Assembly (NCBI RefSeq): GCF_900104305.1
Contig: NZ_FNJC01000001.1
Span: forward strand, 186,001-250,000
Origin: Filomicrobium insigne
GTDB lineage: Bacteria; Pseudomonadota; Alphaproteobacteria; Rhizobiales; Hyphomicrobiaceae
Direction of reading: 5' to 3'
DNA length: 64,000 bases
Position 1 is the first letter of the stretch, and each line of letters begins with the position of its first letter. Made by a program: the position numbers and the translations under genes. The notes beneath the pieces are model-generated. The model had not been told where the DNA came from, did not search any database, and saw only the letters and a program-made list of their open reading frames with translations. Positions 35,411-43,702 of this stretch are shown here, one piece after another.

Positions 35411-35426
35411 GGATGTTATATCATCC
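35411..35426. promoter_or_regulatory. Zur-like operator GGATGTTATATCATCC
   Basis: A 16-base element with GGATG/CATCC arms around TTATAT. It resembles the alphaproteobacterial Zur box (TGTTATA-TATAACA type) in its left half and A/T core. Its position upstream of a zinc-uptake operon supports the call. Confidence 0.5.
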
Positions 35427-35502
35427 ATTTATGGAGAGACAACGCCGAAAGGCCAAGTGTGCTTGTATGCGGGCCACTAAAGGCGACAACGAATAAGCGA
35501 AA

Positions 35503-35535
35503 GCCGCGATGCCCAAATAGGGGTCGCTTCGCGGC
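35503..35535 (-). terminator. Likely terminator of fdxA
   Basis: A perfect 7-base stem GCCGCGA/TCGCGGC, 34 bases past the fdxA stop, followed on the minus strand by TTTCGCTTATT. The T tract is weak. Confidence 0.5.
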
Positions 35536-35568
35536 CTCACGTTTTCCGAAATTGGTAAGATTTTATCG

Positions 35569-35913
35569 TCAAGCTTCGACGGTTTGACCACCTTCGGGTG
35601 ACAGGTCCGCCGCTTTGTCGGGCTGGCCATTCTGGGCATCAGCATCCGGCATGGGGTCTTTTTTGGCCGTGATGTTTGGCCAGACTTCGGAGTACTTCTG
35701 ATTGACGTTGAGCCAGTGCTCCGTGGCCGCTGGATCGTTGTCTGGAAAGATTGCTTCAGCGGGGCACTCGGGGACACAGACGCCGCAATCTATGCACTCG
35801 TCGGGATTGATGACGAGCATGTTCTTGCCCTCGTAGAAGCAATCGACGGGACAGACCTCTACGCAATCCGTGTACTTACACTTGATGCAATTTTCGGTGA
35901 CGACATAGGTCAT
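35569..35913 (-). CDS. fdxA: Seven-iron ferredoxin FdxA
   Basis: A 114-residue ferredoxin with a [3Fe-4S] set ([19 protein letters not shown]) and a [4Fe-4S] set ([17 protein letters not shown]), the layout of Azotobacter ferredoxin I. It carries electrons at low potential; the partner enzymes are not shown here. The ATG has AGGATC upstream and is preferred over a start 14 codons earlier. An NsrR-like box sits 55 bases upstream, suggesting NO-responsive control. Confidence 0.93.
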   Translation of the reverse strand: MTYVVTENCIKCKYTDCVEVCPVDCFYEGKNMLVINPDECIDCGVCVPECPAEAIFPDNDPAATEHWLNVNQKYSEVWPNITAKKDPMPDADAQNGQPDKAADLSPEGGQTVEA

Positions 35914-35967
35914 CTGATCCTGCCTCCACGTATGGGCCGACGCGTTTACGCACAAGCCAGCCCATTA

Positions 35968-35990
35968 AAGATGCTTATTCGATACATCTT
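35968..35990. promoter_or_regulatory. NsrR-like box upstream of fdxA
   Basis: A 23-base 11-1-11 inverted repeat with half-sites AAGATGCTTAT and CGATACATCTT around T. Both halves carry the AAGATG element of NsrR sites, and the arms extend to AAAGATG/CATCTTT. A second such box precedes the globin gene next to nsrR. Confidence 0.6.
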
Positions 35991-36033
35991 TTGCTAGAGG
36001 ACGCACAAGAAAAAGTCTGTGCGCGTGATTGTC

Positions 36034-37203
36034 TCAGCCGAGATAATCCATCGCGGCGGCAACACCACCAGAACTGTGGGGAACCTTTGCGATCGCCAAA
36101 GCACGCTCGATAGCTGTCAAGCCGCCGAGCAACGTTACGTCATTGACGGACCCAAGGTGGCCAATCCGGAAGACCTTGCCCGCGAGTTTGCCGAGGCCCA
36201 TCGCCAAGGCGACATCGAAGCGCTCGTAGACAAGCTTGCGGAACGCTGTCGCATCGTGCCCTTCCGGCATGCCTACTGCTGTGACGGCTGGTGAATAGCT
36301 TTCCGGATCGAGACACCAGACATCGAGACCCCATGCACACACGGCACGGCGCACGGCTTCCGCGTTCCGTTCATGACGCGCAAAGACGTTATCAAAGCCC
36401 TCTTCCTTGAGCATCGCGATGCTCTCGGCGAGGCCGTGGAGCAGGCCGGTGGCGGGGGTGAAGGGGAAATAGCCCTCCTTGTTCTGTGCAAGCATCTTCG
36501 TCCACGACCAGTAGTACCGCGGCATCTTCGCGGTTTCTGTGGCCGCGCGTGCGCGCTCGCTGATTGCGGTGAAGGCGAGCCCTGGCGGAAGCATAAGCCC
36601 CTTCTGTGATCCGCTTACGGAAACGTCCACGCCCCATTCATCATGCCGGTAGTCCATACCTGCAAGCGAGGAGACCGCATCGACCATGAGCAACGCGGGG
36701 TGCCCTACGGCATCCATCGCTTCCCGTACCTTGGCGATCGCGCCACGAACACCCGTCGAGGTTTCATTGTGAACGACAAAGACCGCCTTGATGGCGTGCT
36801 CTTTATCCTTCGCGAGATGTTCGGCAATCTTTTGCGGGTCTGGCCCCGTTCGCCAGTCTGTCGGGATTACGTCTGGGATCAGGCCGAAATCCCTCGCCAT
36901 TCCGGTCCACATCGCAGCAAAGTGGCCGCCCTCGATAGTCAGAACCCGATCACCGGGAGACAGCGTGTTTACGATTGCTGCTTCCCAAGCGCCCGTTCCT
37001 GACGAGGCATAGATGATGACTGGGTCTTTCGTGCGAAAGACAGTCTGCATCTCCTTGAGAACACTCAACCCGAGTTCCTGGAATACCGGACCTCGGTGGT
37101 CGAGAACATCACGGCACATCGCTGCCAAAATGCGTTCAGGCACGGGTGTTGGGCCGGGCAGTAACTGAATGGAACGGCCGGGATGGGGCATTAAGTTCGA
37201 CAT
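36034..37203 (-). CDS. Alanine/serine-glyoxylate aminotransferase family
   Basis: A 389-residue class V PLP aminotransferase: LLPGPTPVPERI at the N-terminus, the glyoxylate-class SSGTGAWEAAIVN, LMVDAVSSLAGMDY with the cofactor aspartate, and SGSQKGLMLPPG with the Schiff-base lysine. Serine-glyoxylate enzymes feed the serine cycle of methylotrophs, but alanine-glyoxylate use is equally possible; I see no other serine-cycle gene here. The ATG 14 codons in is preferred as the earlier start is a TTG without a ribosome site. Confidence 0.85.
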   Translation of the reverse strand: MSNLMPHPGRSIQLLPGPTPVPERILAAMCRDVLDHRGPVFQELGLSVLKEMQTVFRTKDPVIIYASSGTGAWEAAIVNTLSPGDRVLTIEGGHFAAMWTGMARDFGLIPDVIPTDWRTGPDPQKIAEHLAKDKEHAIKAVFVVHNETSTGVRGAIAKVREAMDAVGHPALLMVDAVSSLAGMDYRHDEWGVDVSVSGSQKGLMLPPGLAFTAISERARAATETAKMPRYYWSWTKMLAQNKEGYFPFTPATGLLHGLAESIAMLKEEGFDNVFARHERNAEAVRRAVCAWGLDVWCLDPESYSPAVTAVGMPEGHDATAFRKLVYERFDVALAMGLGKLAGKVFRIGHLGSVNDVTLLGGLTAIERALAIAKVPHSSGGVAAAMDYLG

Positions 37204-37625
37204 TCGCCAGAATTCCGTGTTTTGCAGTCCAGGACGTTCGGACAAGGTGGGGAGGAGGTCGAGCGGCGATTAGCGCTCGGAAAGCTTGTCATTAAGGGTG
37301 CGGAAATTTTGAGGACATGCCCCGGCCTGAAAGCGACGCACGGCGGCCAAGCCGGGGCTAGAGGCCCGCGGCGGCGGAACCTTCGGCAGGAAGCTTCAAA
37401 TGGAAAGCAGCTGGACAGAACATTTTGTGAGCATGGGCGAAGTGCGGTTGCACTGTCAATGGGCGTCCTTAGGGTAATTCCGCTTCTCGTTGAAACGTGG
37501 AAACACCCTAACTCTCTGTTTAGCCGTGATTCTTGTCGGAAAACCGGTTCCCACTTTTCCGGAAGCACTCTAAGGCCGCGCTGATTTGTCAGCATGGCCC
37601 GCATCGAAGGGCCGCCTGTTAAAAC
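37204..37625. other. Intergenic region with a dispersed repeat
   Basis: About 420 bases with no supported gene; the open frames on either strand look like chance. It contains one Rhizobiales-type repeat, listed separately. Confidence 0.5.
37534..37572. repeat. Rhizobiales-type dispersed intergenic repeat
   Basis: The stretch contains GAAAACCGGTTCCCACTTTT followed by CCGGAAGCACTC. GGAAAACCGGTTCCCACTTTT-like units occur dispersed between genes in many Hyphomicrobiales genomes. Only this copy is noticed in the window. Confidence 0.5.
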
Positions 37626-38612
37626 TTAGGCGGCCTGACCGCCGATATGCTGCACCGCCGAAGCCAATCGAGCCTCCGCGCCTGCCACTAAATCTTGGAT
37701 AATCTCTCCAGCCGTGGCGACCCGATCGATCAATCCGACGACTTCACCGACGAAGGTGTTGGCGTTATCGGGATCGTCGTTGGACCAGGCCGCTCGATAG
37801 CGGTCGGCTTCCTCTTCGGCGACCGCCATCAGTTCATCTTCGCGCCCCTGCCAACGTTCGATGAACGTGTTTTTGAGAACACGTGCTGTATAGCGGCTTG
37901 GCCATTCAAGGCGACGCGCCATATCCATGAGCTGGGAGCGTACGGTGTCATCACCACCTGCGGCAAGCGCTGCCTCGTGCATACGTGGGCCGACGTCAGC
38001 CTCGGACGATGCCCAAAGCCGGGACCCGATCAAAACACCATCGGCGCCAAGCATCAACGCAGCTGCCAAGCCACGCCCGTCGGCAATCCCGCCTGCCGCG
38101 CACAACAGGGTTTCCGGCGATCTCGCCGCGATCAGGTCCGCAACCTCGGGGACAAGGGTGAAAGTTGCTCGTAGTTGGCCGTGTCCTCCCGCTTCCGAAC
38201 CCTGAGCGATCACGACATCAGCCTGGCACTCTATGGCATGTTCGGCATCGCGACGCGTCTGTACTTGGGATATCAGAAGCGCGCCCGCCTTCTTGATATG
38301 CTCGGCGAATGGCGCCGGATCTCCAAAGGACAAGCAGATCGCCTTCGGCTTGTGATCCAGCACGAGATCCAACAAGTGTGGCTGCTTTTGCAACGACCAC
38401 GTTATAAAACCGCAGCCGATGCTGTTGGGCCGCACACATGCGAGCTGCTTGCGCAGCCATGCCTCGTCCCCATAACCTCCACCGATAAGCCCCAATCCAC
38501 CTGCGGCGCTGACTGCAGCGGCCAACCGACCGCCCGCGGCAAATGCCATCGGCGCGGAAATGATCGGAACTTCCAAAGACAGGCTACGGGTCAACCGTGT
38601 TTCAAGCGTCAT
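37626..38612 (-). CDS. Nitronate monooxygenase family protein
   Basis: A 328-residue FMN-dependent TIM-barrel protein of the 2-nitropropane dioxygenase/NMO family. It oxidises alkyl nitronates to carbonyl compound and nitrite, or acts on related substrates. Landmarks: PIISAPMAFAAGGRLAAAVSAAGGLGLIGGG, VIAQGSEAGGHGQLRAT (with the active-site His), LCAAGGIADGRGLAAALMLGADGVLIGSRL. It starts 16 bases after nsrR on the same strand, so NsrR may regulate its own operon with this gene. The ATG is 19 codons into a longer frame. Confidence 0.87.
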   Translation of the reverse strand: MTLETRLTRSLSLEVPIISAPMAFAAGGRLAAAVSAAGGLGLIGGGYGDEAWLRKQLACVRPNSIGCGFITWSLQKQPHLLDLVLDHKPKAICLSFGDPAPFAEHIKKAGALLISQVQTRRDAEHAIECQADVVIAQGSEAGGHGQLRATFTLVPEVADLIAARSPETLLCAAGGIADGRGLAAALMLGADGVLIGSRLWASSEADVGPRMHEAALAAGGDDTVRSQLMDMARRLEWPSRYTARVLKNTFIERWQGREDELMAVAEEEADRYRAAWSNDDPDNANTFVGEVVGLIDRVATAGEIIQDLVAGAEARLASAVQHIGGQAA

Positions 38613-38628
38613 GGCGCGTCGCCCCCCG

Positions 38629-39090
38629 TCATCGGCGTGTCGCAGGTTCCGAAGACGATGGCAGATCACTTAACAATGCGAACAAATTCGTTGGTGTTGT
38701 CACGAGATCTGCAACGGTCCAATCATCGAGCACCCGAAAATACGCTTCGAGTGCGAGCCTGAGTACGCCTCGAAGGCGGCAGACGTTCGATATGCGGCAA
38801 ACATTTTCGTCGCGGAAGCACTCGACTAATGCGAAGTCATCTTCGACGGCTTTTATCACGTCTCCGATTTTAATCTTGTCCGCCGGCCTTGCTAGGCGCA
38901 GGCCGCCGCCACGCCCACGAACTGTTTCAACGAACCCTTGTCGCCCAAGTCCATGCACGACCTTCATCAGGTGGTTTTCGGAAATTCCGTAGGCCGACGC
39001 GATCTCTTGGATCGTTGCCCGATGCTCCGGCTTCGCGCCGAGGTACATCAGAACCCGCAATGAATAGTCCGACATGACCGTTAGTCGCAT
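38629..39090 (-). CDS. nsrR: NsrR, NO-sensing Rrf2 repressor
   Basis: A 153-residue Rrf2 protein with the DNA-binding half MRLTVMSDYSLRVLMYL and GISENHLMKVVHGLGRQGFVETVRGRGGGLRL, and three cluster cysteines C91, C98 and C104. The residue-8 aspartate used as a fourth ligand in Streptomyces NsrR is also present (SDYS). It holds an Fe-S cluster that reacts with NO, lifting repression. It is divergent from a globin gene with an NsrR-like box between them, the classic target layout. Confidence 0.9.
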   Translation of the reverse strand: MRLTVMSDYSLRVLMYLGAKPEHRATIQEIASAYGISENHLMKVVHGLGRQGFVETVRGRGGGLRLARPADKIKIGDVIKAVEDDFALVECFRDENVCRISNVCRLRGVLRLALEAYFRVLDDWTVADLVTTPTNLFALLSDLPSSSEPATRR

Positions 39091-39144
39091 GGGGAGATCC
39101 GTAAATGTTGTCGTAGAGCGATTGCTTTGGCTGGCTCACGCTAT

Positions 39145-39167
39145 AAGATGCATCTCACATATATCTT
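39145..39167. promoter_or_regulatory. NsrR-like box between nsrR and the globin operon
   Basis: A 23-base 11-1-11 repeat: AAGATGCATCT, C, ACATATATCTT. The left half is an ideal NsrR half-site. It lies 18 bases before the globin ATG and 55 bases from the nsrR ATG, so it could control both. Confidence 0.7.
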
Positions 39168-39185
39168 ATTGTGGACGTTAAAGCC

Positions 39186-39641
39186 ATGCAGAAATCACCG
39201 AATCCGATGGCTCCTGGCGTTGCGGTGGGTATTACCGAGACAATGATAGAGGCACTTGTGTCGCACTTCTACGCAAGAGTGCGGCGCGATGAAATGCTCG
39301 GTCCCATCTTCAACAAGGCCATCGACGACTGGCCCGAGCATTTGCGCAAGCTTAGCGCATTTTGGTCCTCGGTCACCTTGATGAGCGGAAAGTACAAAGG
39401 GCAACCGATGGTTGTCCACACGGGCATTCCTGAAATTACAGGAGCCCACTTTGCGCGTTGGCTTGAGCTCTTCAAGAGCTCAGCGGAAATGATCTGCCCG
39501 CCAGCGGCGGCTGCATTGTTCGTGGATCGCTCCGAACGCATCGCGCAATCGCTTCAACTCGGCATAGCCATGCATCGCGGTGAAAGCGTTATACCTCCAC
39601 TTCGGGCACCGTTAGCGCCTGCCTCCCAACAACCTGAGTAA
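39186..39641 (+). CDS. Group III truncated haemoglobin
   Basis: A 151-residue globin of the TrHb3 type: SHFYARVRRDEMLGPIF, AFWSSVTL with the conserved tryptophan, YKGQPMVVHTGIP and the proximal histidine in GAHFARWLELF. It binds O2, NO or CO; NO detoxification is likely since it faces nsrR. I take the ATG; a GTG 15 bases upstream would place the start almost on the operator. Next gene begins eight bases later. Confidence 0.9.
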   Translation: MQKSPNPMAPGVAVGITETMIEALVSHFYARVRRDEMLGPIFNKAIDDWPEHLRKLSAFWSSVTLMSGKYKGQPMVVHTGIPEITGAHFARWLELFKSSAEMICPPAAAALFVDRSERIAQSLQLGIAMHRGESVIPPLRAPLAPASQQPE

Positions 39642-39649
39642 CAGGACCG

Positions 39650-40258
39650 ATGATGACAACAGATCCAACTCGGGCATGGCGACGCGAAACGAGGGAACGG
39701 ATTCTCGCCCAGCGCAATGCACTTTCCGTGGCTGAGCGTGAGCGACTGTCCGAGCACGTTATCGCAAATCTTGACCGTGAGTTCCGCACGCTCGATTGTC
39801 GTGTTCTCGGCCTTTATTGGCCCATCAAGTGCGAGATAGATGTCCGTCACTGGGCCAACCAGCTCTCGAAAACCTCCGGGATCAAACTCGCTTTACCGGT
39901 CGTCGTCGAGAAGAAAGCACCGCTGGAATATTGGGAGTGGGCCATGGGAGATCCGATGGTGCGCGGTGTTTGGAACATACCGGTGCCTGCAATCAAGAAA
40001 CAGATAACGCCAGACGTTGTCATCTCTCCGCTCGTGGGATTCAGCGGTTCCTACCGACTGGGTTATGGTGGCGGTTTCTTTGACCGCACGCTCGCCAGCT
40101 TGAAGCCGCGACCCTACGCGATCGGTATCGGCTTTGACATGTTCGCGTGTCCAGACTTTGTCGCGCAACCACACGATATAGCCATGGACACCATAATAAC
40201 GGAGACGCGTAGCACGAACGATTGCGACACCCCTCAACTAGGGCGGATCTCCTCATGA
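39650..40258 (+). CDS. 5-Formyltetrahydrofolate cyclo-ligase family
   Basis: A 202-residue MTHFS-type protein that would convert 5-formyl-THF to 5,10-methenyl-THF with ATP. The N-terminal RRETRERILAQRNAL, the ATP region and the family signature GFSGSYRLGYGGGFFDRTL are visible. A cysteine and variable tail end it. It is between a globin gene and a PAS gene, and overlaps the latter by four bases (ATGA). This is unusual for a housekeeping folate gene and suggests a role in one-carbon metabolism under NO stress. Confidence 0.87.
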   Translation: MMTTDPTRAWRRETRERILAQRNALSVAERERLSEHVIANLDREFRTLDCRVLGLYWPIKCEIDVRHWANQLSKTSGIKLALPVVVEKKAPLEYWEWAMGDPMVRGVWNIPVPAIKKQITPDVVISPLVGFSGSYRLGYGGGFFDRTLASLKPRPYAIGIGFDMFACPDFVAQPHDIAMDTIITETRSTNDCDTPQLGRISS

Positions 40259-40704
40259 CCGATCAATCGCTCGACAGCTTCGACCTCGACCACTTTTCAC
40301 GTGCGCTCGTCGAAAATATTCCGGATGCGGTCCTTTATGCTGGGAAAGACGGCCGCATTGTCTATTGGAACGCTGGCGCGGAGCGCATATTCGGCTTCAC
40401 TGCATCTGAAGCGTTGGGACAATCTCTCGATATTATCATTCCGGAAAACCTGCGGCAACGGCATTGGGATGGTTATGAAAAAACGGTGGCTACCGGGCAT
40501 ACCCGCTACGGGTCGGGTGATCTACTCTCGGTTCCCGCCTTACGGAAGGATGGTTCGCGTATTTCCGTTGAATTTTCGATGTTGCCGTACTTCGATGACC
40601 AAGGAAGAATGATCGGCATCGCTGCAATCCTGCGCGACGCTACGAAGCAATTCGAAACAGTTAAAGCTCTGAGGCGGGAGCTCGCCGCGCGATCAAAGAC
40701 ATGA
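40255..40704 (+). CDS. Single PAS-domain sensor protein
   Basis: A 149-residue protein that is a single PAS domain (residues 12-130): VENIPDAVLYAGKDGRIVYWNAGAERIFGFTASEALGQSL, then PALRKDGSRISVEFSMLPYFDD. There is no kinase, HTH or GGDEF output. The histidines in LRQRHWDGY and TGHTRYG are in the region where FixL-type PAS domains hold haem, so a gas-sensing role is possible. Last gene of the globin operon. Confidence 0.82.
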   Translation: MTDQSLDSFDLDHFSRALVENIPDAVLYAGKDGRIVYWNAGAERIFGFTASEALGQSLDIIIPENLRQRHWDGYEKTVATGHTRYGSGDLLSVPALRKDGSRISVEFSMLPYFDDQGRMIGIAAILRDATKQFETVKALRRELAARSKT

Positions 40705-40729
40705 AATAACTTGCCACCTTCAAGCAATC

Positions 40730-41734
40730 CTAGTCGTTCTCTGTGGAAATCGTCCGGGCCACACGGAAGCCTACGGTGTTCAACTGATCGCCCGGGTGGT
40801 AGCAGTCCCGAGCGGCTGACCGCAAATACATGGGCCGAAGGTTCCAAGCGCCGCCGCGCACGACGCGCAACAAACATTTGTCCTTTGTGCGCGCGGATCC
40901 ATCACTCGGGAGAGATTCGTAGCTATCCTCCCAGCAGTCTTCGACCCATTCTGCGACATTTCCATGCATGTCATAGATGCCGAAATCGTTCGGGGGAAAC
41001 TCGCCGACTTCAGCAGTCTGGTGATTATCCCATTTACTACCACAACCGTTGCAGTTCGCCTTAGCGCGATCAACCTTCTCACCCCACGAAAAGTTCGTCT
41101 GACTTTTCGCGCGCGCCGCATATTCCCACTCCGCTTCTGTCAGCAAGCGGTACTTGTAACCCGTCTTTTCCGATAACCAAGCAGTATAGGTTTTCGCGTG
41201 ATGCCAGGAGACCTCGATTACAGGGTGTTTTCCCTTACCCCAGCCGTTATCGCCGCCGGTTGCCTCTGGCGCGGCGCCATTACAGGCACCTTCAGCCACG
41301 CACTCTCCCCACTGGGCCCATGTCACTTCAAAGACGCCCACGGCAAACGGCTTTGCGATAGTTACAACTTTGCGAGGGCCTTCGTTGGCGAAGAACTCAC
41401 CTAGTTCGCTGTTCAAGGCTTCTCGTTTTTTTGCGGGAGAGCCCATCGCAAAACTACCCTGAGGAACCACGACCATTTCAGGACAGGCATCCGGACAATC
41501 ACGGAAGGTCACCTGTCCGATCGATGCGACAGCATCAGCCATCGAAACACCTGGGTTCGTCGTCAATATTCCGAGTTTGGTTCCAGAGCGTTCGGCAAAT
41601 AAGGACACAGGGAATAGGACGAGCGAGCAAGCAACGGCCACGCCCTTCTTCCACCGGACGGGCCCTTCACGTTTCGCACGTCGGTTCTGACATAGTGTAG
41701 AGATCATAGCAGTCTTTGAGCGGACATATCGCAC
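40730..41734 (-). CDS. SUMF1/formylglycine-generating-enzyme-like exported protein
   Basis: A 334-residue protein with an N-terminal transmembrane/signal segment (residues 29-48) and a C-terminal SUMF1 domain: MVVVPQGSFAMGS, FEVTWAQWGECV, HPVIEVSWHHAKTYTAWLSEKTGYKYRLLTEAEWEYAAR, GIYDMHGNVAEWVEDCW and LRVVRGGAW. True formylglycine enzymes oxidise a sulfatase cysteine; no sulfatase lies nearby, so it may instead be a NirV-like or structural SUMF1 protein. The GTG start has AGGAGA four bases upstream. Confidence 0.82.
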   Translation of the reverse strand: MRYVRSKTAMISTLCQNRRAKREGPVRWKKGVAVACSLVLFPVSLFAERSGTKLGILTTNPGVSMADAVASIGQVTFRDCPDACPEMVVVPQGSFAMGSPAKKREALNSELGEFFANEGPRKVVTIAKPFAVGVFEVTWAQWGECVAEGACNGAAPEATGGDNGWGKGKHPVIEVSWHHAKTYTAWLSEKTGYKYRLLTEAEWEYAARAKSQTNFSWGEKVDRAKANCNGCGSKWDNHQTAEVGEFPPNDFGIYDMHGNVAEWVEDCWEDSYESLPSDGSARTKDKCLLRVVRGGAWNLRPMYLRSAARDCYHPGDQLNTVGFRVARTISTEND

Positions 41735-41963
41735 ATGTCTCCTGTCGCTCTTAAGCGACTCAGCATTCAGGTTCTTACACTAGTTCAAATTGACCGCCAG
41801 CAACAGACAGCCTGTTGAAACACGGGCCCCAAACGCAATCTAAGAAAATGAAAATACCGGGGTATGTCTCAATTTTGAGTGTCCCCTGTAACGCCAAGGA
41901 CTCACATGTCTCAGCACGACATTGTCTGTAAGATAAAGGAGGCTGTTCCGTCCCGTCGTGCGA

Positions 41964-42986
41964 TTATTGCTCGGCAGCGTCAGCTAAGGCATCAACAGCA
42001 TCACCAGCCAGATTCAGCCTCAACAGGAGTTTTGAATCGCTGATTGTTGCGTTTTGCGTACGAACCCGGCTTGGCAGCGCCTGCATTTCGCGACTGAACT
42101 CCCGCGCGACACGTTGTGCCTCGTCAACCGAAACCTTTTCAAAAGTGACGCCCCCGCCGATAGGAATTTGCGCGAAGCGGCCAAGATCCGCAGTGATGAT
42201 CGTTGCGATTTTAGGGTAGCCGCCGGTGGTGCCTCGGTCCGCGAGCATGACCAACGGCTGACCGGCGCCTGATACCTGGATGTGCCCCATAACAATGCCA
42301 TCAGAGACGATGTTATAACCCTTGGCATGTGCCAAAGCTTCGCCGTCCAAACGATAGCTCATGCGGTTTGACGTTGGAGAGACGGTCCATCTGCATCGTA
42401 GGAAACTTTCTATGGTCTCCTTGTAAAAGTAGTCGTCTTGCGGCCCAAGGACGACGCGAATCGGCGCGTGGGGCGGAGCCTCGAGCGCAATGTACTGCTC
42501 AGCGTGCGCTAGGCTCGCAGCGTGCAACGGAATGAAGTCCCCTTCACGTAACGGGCGAGGATATGGGCTTCCAAAAGACGCGCGCACCTCTACCGAGAGG
42601 CTCCCGAGTTGTGCAGGCGCATCGATCCCGCCCTCTGAGGCGAGGTAAGAAAACATACCTAAGCGCGTCGCCCCAAGGCTGACTTTGGTCCCCTCCTGAA
42701 CCAAAAGTGTCGTGTTGAGTTTTGCCTCATCACCATCGATGAGAATCTTGCGGTCAGCTCCGGCAAGCGCGAGCCGAACGGGGCCTCCCACAACCGACAG
42801 AGTTGCTGGAAAGGGACCAATCTCGACTGCCGCGGATGCTGCCTTCTGGCGCAGCAAGGCATTCGCTACCGCCAACGAAAAAAGATCCATTGCTCCAGCT
42901 GGAGACAGACCGTACCGCTGCGCTCCGAACCTTCCAGCATCCTGCACGGACATGTAGCCGGGATCGATTACACGAAGACCGATCAT
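41964..42986 (-). CDS. pxpC: 5-Oxoprolinase subunit PxpC (KipA-type)
   Basis: A 340-residue biotin-dependent-carboxyltransferase-like protein of the KipA/PxpC family. It shows VIDPGYMSVQDAGRFGAQRYGLSPAGAMD, NRMSYRLDGE and MLADRGTTGGYPKIATI. With PxpA and PxpB it hydrolyses 5-oxoproline with ATP. It overlaps pxpB by four bases. No pxpA (LamB/YcsF) gene is present in the window. Confidence 0.9.
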   Translation of the reverse strand: MIGLRVIDPGYMSVQDAGRFGAQRYGLSPAGAMDLFSLAVANALLRQKAASAAVEIGPFPATLSVVGGPVRLALAGADRKILIDGDEAKLNTTLLVQEGTKVSLGATRLGMFSYLASEGGIDAPAQLGSLSVEVRASFGSPYPRPLREGDFIPLHAASLAHAEQYIALEAPPHAPIRVVLGPQDDYFYKETIESFLRCRWTVSPTSNRMSYRLDGEALAHAKGYNIVSDGIVMGHIQVSGAGQPLVMLADRGTTGGYPKIATIITADLGRFAQIPIGGGVTFEKVSVDEAQRVAREFSREMQALPSRVRTQNATISDSKLLLRLNLAGDAVDALADAAEQ

Positions 42987-43702
42987 GCGACTTCGTACTC
43001 TACGAACTGCTCACACCGGCCAGCGTATGTGTCCCATTCCTCGGCGCTAATGGCGAAGAATTGCACATGATCACCCGGCTCCAAGAGGCACATGGGCTCA
43101 CGGTCACGTGCATAAACCCGAAGCGGAGTTCGGCCAATCCAGTGCCAGCCGCTCGGACCAGGGACAGATTGCACAGCGGCCTGTATGCCGCCAATCGAAA
43201 CCGTGCCAGGGGGGGCGTTCTGACGTGGCTCTCGCCGTCGCGGCATTGCGATTAGAGGATCGAGACCACCCAGGTATGCGAAGCCCGGCATGAAACCGAG
43301 CATGAACACTCGATATGTCCCGGCACAATGAAAGGCGACCACTTCGTCTACAGAAAGTCCGACGTTATTGGCGATGAATTCGAGATCGATGCCATATTCT
43401 GCACCGTAGACCACTGGTATACGCCATCTACGTGTGGGTCGGTTCGACCGACGCCTCTCACCAGCGAGTGCGAGGGCGCGCGCCTTCAACTCATCGAACC
43501 CAATGACTATAGGATCGTAATGAACGAGCAGCGACCTATAGGTCGGTACTGTCTCCGTCACACCGGGAAGTCGGACCTCGGATAGCGCTACGTCCAATGC
43601 TAATACACGTGCATTCACCTCATCGTCGATGATGTCGCCGAATTCTACGGTGATTGCGGCATCGCCGCATGGCAGGACACGGGGATATTTGGGCACGCTC
43701 AT
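42983..43702 (-). CDS. pxpB: 5-Oxoprolinase subunit PxpB (KipI-type)
   Basis: A 239-residue KipI/PxpB family protein. Motifs: LPCGDAAITVEFGD, SLLVHYDP, HCAGTYRVFMLGFMPGFAYLGGLDP, PRRREPRQNAPPGTVSIGGIQAAVQSVPGPSGWHWIGRTP. It pairs with PxpC. The longer N-terminal segment is normal for the family. The upstream region is AT-rich and holds no further gene of the pathway. Confidence 0.9.
   Translation of the reverse strand: MSVPKYPRVLPCGDAAITVEFGDIIDDEVNARVLALDVALSEVRLPGVTETVPTYRSLLVHYDPIVIGFDELKARALALAGERRRSNRPTRRWRIPVVYGAEYGIDLEFIANNVGLSVDEVVAFHCAGTYRVFMLGFMPGFAYLGGLDPLIAMPRRREPRQNAPPGTVSIGGIQAAVQSVPGPSGWHWIGRTPLRVYARDREPMCLLEPGDHVQFFAISAEEWDTYAGRCEQFVEYEVA

Larger units (their letters stand above)
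35237..35568. other. Intergenic region upstream of the zinc operon
   Basis: About 330 bases with no convincing gene. It contains the Zur-like element and the fdxA terminator, listed separately. Short open frames here have poor codon choice and no ribosome sites. Confidence 0.5.

Noticed and set aside
37191-37604. Minus-strand open frame upstream of the aminotransferase
   Set aside because: It runs through a dispersed repeat, lacks a ribosome site and has implausible composition.
41735-41963. Insertion-sequence remnant
   Set aside because: An AT-rich stretch with a short ATG frame overlapping the end of pxpC looked transposase-like at first, but there are no terminal repeats, target duplication or recognisable transposase.
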